A stretch of DNA of 64,000 bases. Source: Macrobrachium rosenbergii (Eukaryota; Arthropoda; Malacostraca; Decapoda; Palaemonidae). The DNA is taken from positions 24,859,122-24,923,121 of the forward strand of contig NC_089782.1 in NCBI RefSeq assembly GCF_040412425.1, read 5' to 3'. A model generated the notes under the pieces. That model saw nothing but the letters and a program-made list of their open reading frames with translations, was not told the DNA's origin and searched no databases. Shown in pieces: positions 26,600 to 54,489 of the stretch; within the stretch, counting starts at the first letter, position 1; every line of letters begins with the position of its first letter. A program made the position numbers and the translations under genes.

Positions 26600-27966
26600 T
26601 TACAGTACATTGTTGAGCGGCAACAGTTTTGCCTTAAGTCTTCAGCAAGGACTTCAAATATCACCCTTGTTTCCATCGATTCAGGATTCTGGCTGAAAGT
26701 GAAGGACAAAGATTTATCTAAGAATAGTTCGAGTTCATAATTCCCGTCTCTTTATAATCTTAGTTACGTTGGCACACACTATCAAGAACTTCAGACTGCT
26801 GACGGACCTTACTGTCTGTTTGGTGCAGACTTCGATAATAGAACTTGGACCAAAGAAGTACCGGCAGTACGTATCATAGGTCAGATCACTAAGATCAAGG
26901 TCAACACATCTCTTTTTTGTCAACTGTGGTTTGAAGAAGACAAGGAACAGCAGTTGCTCCTGTTTTTGAGCGCAGATGTCTATGGAGGGCTGCAATGGGC
27001 GTGTATAAGAATGGAGTTATGCAACCATACATGTCTGTATCCTCATGGATACAGACATATTGTACTGCAAGCTGTGTCTGTAGTTGAGAAAACCTTGTGA
27101 CATGGCCAAGACAAATCTAAAGGTAGACAACATTCTTCCTCCATCTGGTCAGAAGGAAGATCTTGCAGTTTGTGTGTGAAGGGAATGAGTTATCCAATCA
27201 CTGATTACAGCATTAGATTGATTGAATGGCTCGAACTTATATTCATTTTAGGTGCTGATAAGGTTTTCTTTTATGATTATGACATGCATCCAAATATGTC
27301 GAAGGTCCTAAGTTACTATTAAGAACAAGGTCTTGTTGAAGTAATAAAGCTTCCCTTGTCTGGAAGGCGACCCAATGCATGTGGTCTTTTGAATATGTAT
27401 TTAGGGTTCATTGGCAAAGTTCCAAAGGAGCACGAGGAAACGGTCTCTTACAATGATTGTTTCATCAACAGGTATAAGTTTGTCAGCGCTCTTGTTGACA
27501 TTGACGAGGTTATAATGCCCAAGGTCGCTTCCTCTGGGGAAACTATGATGAGCATTGTAGTTGCAAAAGCTGTGGATGCATCAAAGGTCTCCCTCTAGTC
27601 ATGTTATGCGACATTCGAATGAGACTGAAAAATGTTCCTCCCTATATGCACATGGTACGGAATGTTCATCGGAGTCGAAGCTGTAATCCGCCATAATCTC
27701 CCACTGGACTGTCTCGATGATGGGTGCGGCCCCACTACTTTGTGGACGCGTCAGACGGTCATTTACAACATTATCGCCATTACTGCGTTGAAGAATTGGA
27801 GCACTTTTGTGACAAGGCCTTCAGGAATAACAGTGTTCGAGATGCAAATACATTCAGGTTTAAGGAGCCTTTAATATCTGGTGTTACGCGCACGTTCTTA
27901 AACCTGGGCTTCATAAACCAGTTACCTAAAGGTTTTGTTGAAGTAAGTGTTTTGATAGAAAATTGA
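26600..27966 (+). pseudogene. Family 92 (DUF23) glycosyltransferase, intronless broken copy
   Basis: Successive frames encode SYVGTHYQELQ, VRIIGQITK, FCQLWFEEDKE, PHGYRHIVLQAVSVVEK, MAKTNLKVDNILPPSGQKED, CVKGMSYPITDYSIRLIEWL, ELIFILGADKVFFYDYDMHP, YNDCFINRYKFVSALVDIDE with VIMPK, HYFVDASDGHLQHY and FRFKEPLISGVTRTFLNLGF. These match the order of a GT92 domain: CVKG start, LIEW, GADKVFFYDY and the acidic VDIDEVI metal/sugar site. Stops or frame changes occur near 26733, 27098, 27175, 27320 and 27596, and part of the domain between VIMPK and HYF is lost or scrambled. No introns are seen across 1.3 kb, so a decayed single-exon gene or retrocopy is likely. Members transfer galactose or similar sugars in the Golgi; the donor here is unknown. 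Confidence 0.75.
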
Positions 27967-28390
27967 AAGGTTAGAATATTTGTACAAATATCGTGATGTG
28001 TAAAATATCGTTTATGTAACTTTAATAAAAAAAAGCAACGCATTAAGGTTAATGCATATGTAATAGAGGGATATAAATATTCCGAGGAGACCGGTCTTTC
28101 ATTCCTTGAAGCAAGGGAGCTTATAGTGTTAATTCTTTTCGTTTTGAATTATAATTAATTTTTCGAGACGGCTGTCGCCTATGAGAGCTCACTGTAGAAT
28201 GTTCATCTCCTTGGGAGGCTCTGAGGAAACTAAAGATGAACATCGTATTGTTATGTATAAACCTCTGTCGTTAGACTAGAGTGTAATTCAGTGTTGTCCT
28301 CAAGTTTTGTGATCTACTCTAACAGATAAGTCGTAATGAACACGTGGAGGTGTTCAAATTTCAGATGTCTTACATTTCGGATTGTTTTTT

Positions 28391-28393
<3 letters not shown>

Positions 28394-28432
<39 letters not shown>
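28394..28432. repeat. (CT)n microsatellite
   Basis: Pure CT dinucleotide run. Confidence 0.97.
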
Positions 28433-28435
<3 letters not shown>

Positions 28436-28439
28436 ATTC

Positions 28440-29419
28440 TAACCGTTCCCACATAGCTAGCATTCGTTTTAAGAAGTGTGAAAATTTAAATAAAAAGTGG
28501 CAGTTCTAGACCTACTCAGAAGACTGGTGTATGGAACGTACCTTGCTCTTGAACCTCCCAGGTGAACTTATTTCTTTATTGAACAGGTCCTTTGTATTGT
28601 GAACCTCGTTCCTTGCTAAAGTTTTGTTTCAGTTCCTTCCCCCGTTCGTTATAAATTTCGAAATTTTATAAACTGCTGGTAGACTTTTACGACTCGGTGC
28701 GTGGCTTCCTGTCTGTCGATTGTGATTTTAACAAAATCAGATTGACATGGGGAAAATAGTCTCTCCCCAGGAATAACTCTTTCTGTCTCATCGAGAGGGC
28801 ACCATATTAGTTATGTAAGAGGCAAGTGACATGTATACTATACTCAGTTATGCATACTTGAATACATAAATGAAACATTCAGTAGACATAAATGAGACTC
28901 ATAAAATTGCATGAGAGATCAATGATACCTGTTATCAAGTGCAGAATTCGTCTATCAGTATTCAGTATTTGAACCTGAGTTCGATTTTTGATAACCAATA
29001 CGTTCAGTCGACTTCTATTAGCAAGGTAAAAAACACAAGTGCTTAAAATCTGAACTGGCTCTTACGCAGGAATAATGATTAACTCTGACAGCAATATTCA
29101 AGGTATTAAGTTGACAATGCAAGATCTTCAGACCAGACAATGGTGAAGCGTAAACATTGTACAGTACAAGATAGTTCTTCTGGGATATCCCAACAATGTT
29201 GATTATTTGCAATGATTTACGGTCCTTCAAGGACTGAGCATCAGGCGAGTGAAATTGTAAATGATAATTTATACTAGACACTACTGGTAACACGACTATT
29301 ACTTATTACTTATCTCACAGACAAACCAGATATTTTTTAGTAATCTTCGCTCCTTCCTCTTGTCTCGGGGAAATCAGGAACAGCAACTCTTTCTATCTGA
29401 TAGTGATTCGTCTACCTTT

Positions 29420-29503
<84 letters not shown>

Positions 29504-29800
29504 GGACATGGAAAACTGTATGTTATTCCTGACCAGTTTCGACTATATTTCTAATATTTTCGAAGGACAGATACATAGCGGTAGAAATTACCAGCATTTA
29601 TCAGTCCTTAAAATAAAGTAGAAATCGATATGGATTTACGCCCAGGTTTTCATTTCCCTATGGTTGAAATAAGTGAATCACGGGACTACAAAGTCTACCC
29701 CAAAGCCAAACCAAAGTCCTTCAAAAAGAAGGTATCACGGCGACCCCATATAAAAATGGGAACAAGCTGGGAAGAAGATGATGATGTTTGTGATTATAAT

Positions 29801-29879
<79 letters not shown>

Positions 29880-30340
29880 ATATATATATATATTAGTGTG
29901 TATGTGAAATGAAAGATTTGTGACTTGCAACCTCTTATTGGCAGGTGTCTACAGTATTTACAATGAACACCTGTTGCCTTGTCAAATTTTCAGGCTGTCC
30001 GAATGGGGCAGGTGCTCTGGTTTAAAAACACATGACGCGTTCCTTTGCTGACAATACGGGTATTCGTTTTTATTTTGAAAAAAAAGGACCTAATGGTGAG
30101 GAATGTGAAGATGATGATGATGTTAAGTACTAATAAAAGAGGTAGCGAAAATTATTTAGTCGCAACTTATTCATCTAATATGGCAGCTCAGACTATAAAA
30201 CTGAAATCCTCCGCTTCTCCTGATAATGTTTTCCTTTCATAAACGCGGGTTCAATAGCTTATCATGATTGCCTCGCTAGGCAAATACCAAGTAACTAAGA
30301 TATTATCCCACAGGTTATTATGTATTTGGGCGCACGCGTA
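28440..30340. other. Region upstream of PAL with two TA-rich microsatellites
   Basis: A (TA)n tract lies at 29425-29500 and a compound (CA)n-(TA)n tract at 29801-29893. The rest shows no gene before the PAL promoter region. Confidence 0.5.
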
Positions 30341-30344
30341 GAAA

Positions 30345-30430
30345 TGACGTCAAAGTGACATCAGCGTTGTCATGGCAACCAGAATCGATGGGCAAGTTCA
30401 TTCAGCACCCCGAGTGGGCTAGTCACGTCA
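30345..30430 (+). promoter_or_regulatory. CRE / RFX X-box cluster upstream of PAL
   Basis: A consensus palindromic cAMP-response element TGACGTCA lies at 30345-30352, a CRE-like TGACATCA a few bases on, a near-perfect palindromic X-box GTTGTCATGGCAAC at 30366-30379 (one mismatch to GTTGCCATGGCAAC) and TCACGTCA at 30423-30430. All lie 170-260 bp before the PAL start codon. CREB and RFX factors are known to drive neuroendocrine genes; their action here is inferred from motif and position. Confidence 0.55.
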
Positions 30431-30600
30431 TTCGCCTGTGAACTACGAGAAGTGACACCCATTGGGCGAAAGGGGTTTTCCTCATCGTCGTAAACTGTCT
30501 CATTCTATATTCCGCTCTTTTCGGTGCAAGGAAGATTGACAGTTAACACCACACTCAATCGGAGAGCGCCGTCTATCGTTGGGAAGCCGAGAACAACCTG

Positions 30601-45947
<15,347 letters not shown>

Positions 45948-48900
45948 AAATCTAAATTCATTACATTAAAAAGACTAACCAATTCAGTAGGCAATTCACA
46001 AAATTTACACTGGCATTTCTCAGTACAATCTTATACATAATTCATAAGGGTATTGAGTAAAATTAACTTTAATAATTGTCAGTTCTAAGATACTGTTCTC
46101 ATAAATAATATCATTTATGTCCATTATACATGATTCAAAGTAAATTTTAGATTTAATTCTTAGATAACAGGAGAAGATGTGCAAAGTTGGATGAAGTATT
46201 GAAAGTTTATGTAAAAATATTACCAGTCTATTAAACCTTTTATACAATTCATTTAATTCACTGCAATATAAAATTTGCTCTCAAACTATCCTGTTACAGG
46301 AAAGATTTTGCAAACTGAAATTTTTGGTTGCTCTTACTAACAAGGTAAAAACTTAGTTTGTCACTAACTGGAGAAATTCTTAAGTGGTTAAAGTATAGAT
46401 CATTTACGAAAGTGAAATGTTTAGAATTATGCAGTCGATTTCTCGTCATGAACCAGATTAATGAGACTACTGAGTCACCCAAATTTTTAATATTCTCAAA
46501 GAGCTAGCCCTAGGTTTTTGGTTTGATATGATAAATCAAAATTGTAATAGAAGTTTATGTATGTGAGGTCAGCCAAGCAGGAACAGGCCAAAGGGAAGGG
46601 TTTGATTTAGTTTGGGTTGTCAGGTGTCAATATGTAAAATATTCTTTGATACCAAGTAAAGAGATTGGATGATAAGAAAGGCAGAAAAGAATACAACAGG
46701 TGCCAAAGAAGAGCTGTGTCAAGCAAACTTTCATTTGGAGAGAACAGCAAGGGGAGTCGATTCTAATTCCGATGTGTGAATTATGAATTAAGAGTACTAC
46801 CTGTATAACATTTTGTTGTATGCAGGTTTCCAATTCCTGTAGGAAAAGAAGACCCATTACTGGTGAGTATCCCTTGTAAGGATTGGGTTACTTTTGGATT
46901 GCTGTATTATTTCCTTGCGTACGCAGTATAGTATTCATATACAGCACAGTAGTATAGATTAAACTAAAATGTCAAGTGAAGCAGTTCTTTGTAATTGCTG
47001 TACTTTGACTGATATGTATATTATTACTTCAAGAGTTTATAAAATTTTCAAGAGGCTTCCAAAGTCAGGTCTCAGAAATATTTCTCTCTCTCTTACATTG
47101 TTTTTCATAATGTATCAAGATGTACAGTAGTGTTTTCATTCAGATATTGTTTTGTGTGCGTTGCTATAGCCACATGAAAATGTTCTACTCATAATTATTC
47201 ATTCAGATATTTTATGTGCGGTGCTATAGCCACATTGAATATGCTCCATTCATAATTACGCATTCAGATGTTTTATGTGCAATGCTATAGCCACTTGAAA
47301 ATGTTCTGTTCATAATTATTCATTCAGATATTGTTTCATGTGCAGTGCTATAGCCACATGAAAATGTTTTATTCATATAATTTTTAAAAACTTATTGCCA
47401 CTCAGATAATGATAAACTTCCTGAATTTTTTTTCTCTGGGGTTAAATTCCAAGTTTGCATCTAATCCAGCAAAACAAAGATGGAAAAATAAGATTACTTT
47501 GACAAGTGTTTTTGTATGGTTTGTAGATATGCACTTATAAAAAAACCCCAAATCATGTGGTTATACATACAGTAACCCCAGAATTTATAGTAGTATTCTG
47601 AATTGAACAGGTAGTGTAAAGTTAGTTTTTTGCAGTGCTCCATAGTAATGTATCAGTTTATTTAAATTATTTGGATAATCCTTTTGTTAAAATAACTGAT
47701 GTCTACCATGAAATTTAACCAATCATCATTCAGTAATTTGTTGAAAACACTGTAGAATTTGAGAATTTTATTTTTAAACCCATTGATACTGATACTACAG
47801 GGAGCCATCAGTAATTGTGGATCTGCAATATTTACTTTTCCTACCTACTTCATGTTGCAACCTGAACATTTCTTTGCTTACCTGACATATCATATATCAA
47901 TAACTCTGAAATGCTTCAACTTTCGTAGTGTAGAATCTTCACATCCATATCAAAACTACCTGTAGCTACACTACTTGGAAGTTTTAACATTAATAAAATA
48001 CATTATTATTTAATGACAATCCCAATCCCTAAATAGAATAGAAATATTGAATTTGCCAAAGGTTTTGGAATGTCAACACTGCAGAGTTATGCAGGGTTGG
48101 TTAGGTGAACATTGTACATTAATTATACAATTATTATTAAAAGATAAATCTAATTTACATTGGAATATCTGCAATGTAGCCAGTCAAATTTCTTTAGATG
48201 AAATATGTATGTAACTGGAGAATAACTTTGTCGTGTATAGGATATCAAATAATTGGACTAGGTTTCATACAGTATTTGACAGCGCAAATGCTAATGAGAA
48301 AGATTATGGCACTTTTTCAGTCTTCACAGCTGACAGCTTTTGCCAGTGTTGCCAACAGGGTTAATGTGTACCATAAATGGTATTTTAATTCTCTGTACTA
48401 AAAAAAAAAAGTTTGTTACTGCATGGCAGAGAAGAAATGTGGGCATCCTCAGTATTAGCTGCAAATATAAGTCTCAAATGTGAACCTTTTTTTTTCATGT
48501 TTTATTATTTTTGTGACAACCTAAGAGGATGAGAATTTGAAGAATATTTTTTTGTTTATCATATATTCAAAGAATGATAAAATTAAGAATATTCTGCTCT
48601 TGTTTAAGCTTTGTAAAATTTATAGGAGTTTTATTCATGATGAGCGGATGTCATACTATCATGTTAATTTTTTTTTTTACCAAAAACTAGGATGTGTAAG
48701 CAATCTGTATTAAATTGTTGAAAATTTGAAAAGTATGAATATAGTATATATATACATATATATATAAATGTGATGTAAAATTATATAATATGCATACTAT
48801 AAGTGATACACAGTACATGTATATACTCTATTTCTCTATATTAAAATATGTGTACAGTCCCATGCAGTTAACCTCCAGTATTTGAAGGTTCTAAGTGCAC

Positions 48901-49320
48901 CATGTATTTTACACAATCAGTATCAAGCTATTCTTACAAAGGTGCAAGTGTAACATGTCAGAGACTGAATTGTCTATTGCAAGTCACACTAAGGTAGTGC
49001 AAGCATAATTGACAAGCAGAACACTGCATATATGTTTCCTCTGGCAGTTGAGTGTACATCATAGGTGGGCAATTCGGATGTACAAAGTTCCAGACTAGGT
49101 AATTTGCAAGTTACATAGGTTTTCCAGGGCATGGTATCCCACATCTCAGGAATATTGGGGGACAACTGCATGTTGAGTAAGTACATAAATTATTTAAAGA
49201 ATGATGTATTGAAAATATAAGTAAAATAAATTATGATTATTATGCTGTTTATTTTTACTTTAATCGTGGGTTTGAGACCAGGTTGGCTGTTTGTGGCATC
49301 TTTGTTTGTCAGCTAAGATT
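45948..49320. other. PAL 3' flank
   Basis: AT-rich with no coding signal. Candidate AATAAA hexamers occur at 47992-47997 and near 49225; I cannot say which, if any, ends the PAL transcript. Confidence 0.35.
47137..47380 (+). repeat. Minisatellite, four units of about 60-65 bp
   Basis: Each unit reads ATTCAGATATT or a variant, then TGTGC, GCTATAGCCAC, GAAAATGTTCT and CATAATTATT. Units differ by point changes and small indels. It lies 1.2 kb after the PAL stop codon, perhaps in the 3' UTR. Confidence 0.88.
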
Positions 49321-49332
49321 TTGATCTATGCT

Positions 49333-49603
49333 CAGGGGGCATCATTTAGGGGGGCAACTGCCCCCCCCAAGACTCAAGTTGCCCCCCTCACCCTCCCCAA
49401 AGCCCTAAGTGGTAACAGCAGCTGGTTTTCCATTATCCTTACCAAAATTCAAATATGTCATCACATTAAGTTATACCTATCTATCTGTCTATTTTATTTG
49501 CTTCAGGAAGCAGATAAAATAGCTCAAAATCGAAAAAACCCCACCTGATTAAGCTCGCCAAACTGTCTCCCCCCCCCAACAAAAATCTGAAATTATGCCC
49601 CTG
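49333..49603. mobile_element. hAT-type MITE, 271 bp
   Basis: The element starts CAGGGGGCATCATTT and ends in the inverse of CAGGGGCATAATTT. It is flanked on both sides by the identical 8-bp direct repeat TCTATGCT (49325-49332 and 49604-49611). Short CAGGGG inverted ends plus 8-bp duplications are diagnostic of hAT elements. There is no transposase inside, so it was moved in trans. Internal G/C homopolymers occur next to both ends. Confidence 0.88.
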
Positions 49604-49779
49604 TCTATGCTAGGAACATTTAAAAAACCACAATACTGCTCCAGAGTTGATGCCTTGAAATGTATAGGAAGTTGTAATTAACCTTAAAAATATTTGTGAT
49701 TCTTTGATGTGAATTCTTTGGCATTTCAGCAGGTAGTGTATACATCAGTTTTAACATGGTACTGTAATCTTATTGCTCA

Positions 49780-51990
49780 TCATATCATGGATAAGCAGCA
49801 GGTATAAGTGTGGCCATCACCTGATATCTCTTGCCTAGATATTGTGAGAAGAGGTTTTGACTGAGCCCATTATAAGCTTTTTGAGGGTAAACTTGTTTTA
49901 AATGACATTTAAACCATTTGAATATTCCAGGTAGTCCATCACCTGCTGTGATCCTGGTTTTGCTCGCAGGAAGAAAGACTAACCAACCATCTAGTACCAA
50001 CATGTCTCCTGCTGCTTCTGTAATCCCAGTGTCTGCCTTGTTTACCATAGGTAGCTGTGGTAATGCCTGTGGCGGAGCAAGTTGACATTGTGACTTATCT
50101 TCCCCCAGCTTCAACCACCTCTTCAGTGTGTAAGCTGACTAATGAGTTGAACTAAATAGTGAAAGGAAGAAGTGTTCATCATTCTTACTCCCAGTCATCT
50201 TCCTCAGTGTAGGAGGAAGGGGAAGTCCAAGAGCAGTAGTAGGAAGAGGTCCATGCAAACTTCTCATTGCCCTTCCTCTTAGCAGGAGAGCAGAGGTACA
50301 AATTCCCTCCAGGTGAACATCATACTTCTGGCAGGCTATTTGGACAAGAGGACCACTCCCTCACGTAACCACTGTGAGCTCTTGGGCTCACATTGGGATG
50401 TCGTTGCGTAATTCTTAGTCTTGGCTCCGGGTGGTCTTCCTTCATGCAGCTCAATTGAGCTGCAACTAAGTAGGCATGCACAGCCTGTTTGTTCTGCACA
50501 TTGAGCACAGCTTCTGTACTATGCACAGGTGAGCAGCAGGTCAAGATCTCCCTATCCCTCAACCTTCAGATGTTGTAGGTGGGACCCTGCGCCACCACCT
50601 CTCCCTGCATGCTTGCACTTGCAACCTGGGCATTCTTGCTGTAGGGAGCAATTCGAGGTCTGATTTCTGTTAGGACCAAGATCCTGTAGGTTCCTGTCTG
50701 CCTTCCCTGTCGACAGGCTTGTCCGGCGCAGGAACGAGAGTGGGAGCGAAGTTTGGTATGGGTCTCTCCTCTCCAGTAGGTGGGGTAGCTTGGCCCTCTG
50801 GGGACCCTCAGACCTGGAACTCTTCAGGCAGAGTTGGAGCAGTGTTTTCTGGAGGCTGCTTTGCTCGTTCACGAGTGCCAAAATATCAGGGAGGCGACTT
50901 TGACTTCTGCCAGCCTCTGATCCCAACTTCGGAGCAGAGTTTGGTCTCTGCTCTGGAGGCAAGACAGTTTGTCAGGTTGGTTGCTTTGGTCATATTTATC
51001 TTGTGGTGTTTTAACAGAAGTGAACACACTAATTTGCAGATCTGGGAGTTCTCTTGGAACCAGCATATTGAGCAGACAACTTCCCCTGCTTCTTACATGC
51101 GAGCAGAGGTTGTATATGCCAGAGAAAGTGGAAGACTCGCCTCTGGTTGGATGCATCAGTCTGCTGATAGATGGAAAACCTCCCTCTTGAGTAACTATTT
51201 GGTGGGCTTCATTTTTAACACTAAGGGTACCAGTGCCTTGGAATCCGCAGTGATGGCATCAGTGTAAGAAGTGTATTGGTTAGACTTGCGGATGGACACC
51301 ACCACTATGTTGTCATAGGGATTTTGACTGTGGACAAAAGGCCAAGTTCAGGAGGTTCATGTCAGGTGGTAAGGCTCTCATCTACCTGGCACTCACATTA
51401 GCCATCCAGTAGGCAAACCTGGTTCTGTATATTGAGTTTTCTCCTTTATTTCTTACCAGATATCCCACAAGAGCAGCTTCTTGCTGCAGAATAGTTCTGT
51501 CCATACTCTTAACGAGGGAGAGGAAGGACAAAGAGCTTTTCTCCTATCCCATTATGAACAGCCTTGAAAAAGCTGCCTGTTTACTTGCTAACTCCTGCGG
51601 AAGTTTTTGTTTAAAATTGTTGTTCCTACTGGACTTCCTTCTAACTTTTGAGGATCTCAGGCACAGAGTCCTACCTCTCAAGTCCTCTGTTCACCAGAAT
51701 GGTAGGAGGTTGCTAGAGACATTGCACCTCTTGCTTGTACAGGCAAGTGGGAGGATGGCATTTACAGGTGAAATATCATGTATGAAAGATTATTGTTGTA
51801 TCCCCCATGAGAACAAATTTTTGAAACAATTTGTTTACCTGTGGCCGAAGGAAAGAATGTAATGACGAGCTTGTGGTAACTCCCCTCTTCCCCCCCAGCT
51901 CCATCATTTTAACCACCTATTTTTATCAGAATTCAAAGGCTGTTCCACTTCATGTTGAAGGATAAATCCCTATAAGAAAATCTGTTTTGT
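49780..51990 (+). pseudogene. DIRS-like retroelement relic, gag-type region
   Basis: Proline/serine-rich broken frames (for example IPGSPSPAVILVLLAGRKTN) are followed at 51340-51480 by SGGKALIYLA-like and LFLTRYPTRAAS peptides typical of DIRS gag C-terminal regions. It ends near the palindrome at 51985-52060. All frames are interrupted. The gag assignment rests on my recall of similar elements. Confidence 0.45.
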
Positions 51991-52060
51991 AAACCTAGGA
52001 AAAATGACAAATTTTAAATCAATTTGTATTTTTTATAACTAAAACCTGCAGTCTTATCGT
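51985..52060. repeat. DIRS-type palindromic end
   Basis: AAACCTAGGAAAAATGACAA and ATTTGTATTTTTTATAACTA then AAACCTGCAGTCTTA form an imperfect palindrome around TTTAAATC. It matches the arms at 4995-5340. Confidence 0.5.
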
Positions 52061-52399
52061 ATCTCTAGCGACTACTGGAGTCCAGTTAAAAAAGTACAAG
52101 GATTTTGGTGGCAACGGGAGATAGCCAAGATGGCAGAAAGGAGGAAGGCATAGCTACAGCTGTTGTTTCTTTTTGACCACCTTCATAGCAGGTTGCGCTG
52201 TTGCCCTCTCTGCCAAGAAGCCAGTTATGTCCCTTCCTGCCTGCATTACGCCTCAGTGTTCTGTTATTTATTTATTTATTTTTTTTTTTTGAGTGTGTTG
52301 TGCTCTGCGTGATATGCTTTTTTTTTTTTTTTAAGCATGAAAACCCATGAGTCATTTAAGCTTCCCAAGCCTCAGCAAGAATACCCTAGGGTTGGTAAC

Positions 52400-53990
52400 A
52401 ATCGTTGCTCTTGTTTTCTGCCTGCCTTGATTTAGATCCCCATTCTACTTGTAGCAGGTGTAGATCTAACGACTGTAGCGCAAGTAACCCAGGTTCAGTG
52501 TGTGTTGTTTATTCTCCTGAGCAATGGAGGAATTTTGATAGGAAGAGGAGATATGTATAAGAGGAAATTGGTGACCATCTTGGGAAGGCTTTGTGTCTGT
52601 GGCAGTGATGCACCTGTTCCTTCTTGTTTTGGCTCTTCTTTACTAGAATCTCCTTTCATTACTTCTTCCCTGGAAGGTTTTACTCCCTCGATTTCTTCTA
52701 TTGCTTTGCCCTTAAAAGATTTGATTGGGGGTTTGGGGCTAGTGTCTCGTCATTTCACGACGTGACGGTACAATTGCACCAGTGGGTGGTCTCGCTCGGT
52801 GGATCTCTCAGATACATCCCAGGCAAGAGGAATGTAGTGGTTGACAAGCCGAGTCGTCGGGGTCAGGTTCTGGGAACAGTGGTCACTGCATCAGGATGTG
52901 GCAAAAAGGTTTTTTCATCTAAGGGAAGGCCATCAGTAGACCTTTTTGTGGCCAGACAACAAAAAACTAGAGGTATTTAGTTCAGTCATTCCAGATCCCT
53001 GGCCCGTGGCAGAAGACACCCTTCAACATCCTTGGGACAATCTGGATGTCTATGCCTTTACCCCCCAACCCCTTTTGCCTAATCCACCAAGTTATCACAG
53101 TGATAATTTCTTAGGACTTCAGGATGACCCTTGTAGATTCCTTGCTGACAGAAGCACCGAGAGATATTCCCTCTTAGCACAACCTTCTATGCCAACCGCA
53201 CATTGAGAGGTTTCACCAGTTGGCAGGGTCCCTATCTCTTCATGGTTGGAGACCATCCAGTATCTCCTGCGAGTGAGAGGCTTTCCTCGCAGAGCAGCTC
53301 AGAAATGTTTGGTTATCTCAGGTCGTCTCCTACAGCTGTGTACCAGGGAAAGTGGGCCGACTACTGTGATTGGTGTCATCAACGGGGTTTCCCTCCAGTT
53401 GGAATTCAACAAGTAGTAGACCTACTTATTTTTCTCTGAAAGGAGAATTGCTATGCTTCTTAGGAGTTTTAAGCAGTCCTGATATTCGTTGTCTTCATCA
53501 TCATCCTCGTCATCATCATTGTCTGTTATGTTCATTCCCATCAGACAGAGGATGGAGGATTTCATAGCCCCTCCATGTAAGAGGTTACACAAATCCTCTT
53601 TGGAATCTCATTCCTCTTCTCCTGCAGCTGTTCTGCGTTCGTCCGATCACGCCCGTGCCGAACCCGTTCTTCCGTCAAGGCACACATAAATGTTCCTTCT
53701 GCCGTGTCCGACATTCCACGCCTAATTCCCAACTCCCATGCTGCAGTACTAATGGACAGAGATACTTCTAGGGGATCCCCAATCTACAGATCGGACTACT
53801 ACTTTTCTTGTTCAGGGTGCGAGCGCTCCTCAAGTCTGTAGGAAAGATGATGAAGCCTTCATCAAGAAGTCAAAAGTGCAGAATCCCTCTTTTGGCCGAG
53901 CCTGTTTTCCTCGAAGGTCTTCTAGCTCACAAGGCCATGCCTCACGTTGATAGCCCTTCATGGTTGCGTAACCTTCCAAGGCCATCTCCA
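52400..53990 (+). pseudogene. DIRS-like retroelement relic: gag start, RNase H, recombinase N-terminus
   Basis: A cysteine-rich start (CSRCRSNDC region, 52440-52500) is followed after a deletion by RNase H sequence with LRYIPGKRNVVVDKPSRRGQ (52805-52865), then FSSVIPDPWPVAED, DNLDVYAFTPQPLLPNPPSY and YLRSSPTAVYQGKWADYCDW (53310-53370), which matches the recombinase start near 3.5 kb. A further gag-like stretch lies at 53490-53960 (PCKRLHKSSLESHSSSPAAV). The RT core and recombinase catalytic half are absent. The order suggests nested or rearranged copies. Confidence 0.65.
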
Positions 53991-54489
53991 TGTCATCATG
54001 TGTTTTTTCTGTAAAAATTCATATCTTCACTGCCGTGACAGTGCTTTAGTGGCCTCCCTGATGGACCAAATATCACACCACTATTTTATATTCTTATATA
54101 GGAGCCACATACTTTCTGAAACACTATTCCTAGGGAGAAGACCAACTTTGAAACAAAGTGCCAAGCCATTAAACATTAAATAGCAGTTTGTGCCAATGGT
54201 ATGGTATTTCATGGAAAAACCCAGACTAGGGTGTTAAAAGGGCATTCAGCTGCTTTAGTCTGTAGCTAACCATTTTTGTTTATTGTTATTACAACATCAA
54301 ACAAAGCAGTTCCCAAATGGAATAGCACTTTGTATTACTACAGATGCTGCAGTACCATATCTTTGAATGTACTGTACCCGACATTCTTTTTGCATGGTAC
54401 TTACAGCTTCAGATTGAAGAATGCATTGATAAATTCCTGAAATACCAGAGGTAATTCTTACTTATATAAACATGCAACATTAGGAATTA

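Noticed and set aside
47137..47380. Possible CRISPR-like array
   Set aside because: Units are contiguous and diverged with no unique spacers, in a clearly eukaryotic genome; it is a minisatellite.
49291..49548. 85-codon frame across the hAT MITE
   Set aside because: It crosses both flank and element and contains poly-G/C-derived residues; the TIR/TSD structure explains the sequence.
50719..51267. 182-codon open frame and overlapping antisense frames
   Set aside because: No domain recognised, and its position inside retroelement-derived sequence with a higher G+C content suggests a chance open frame through gag-type sequence.
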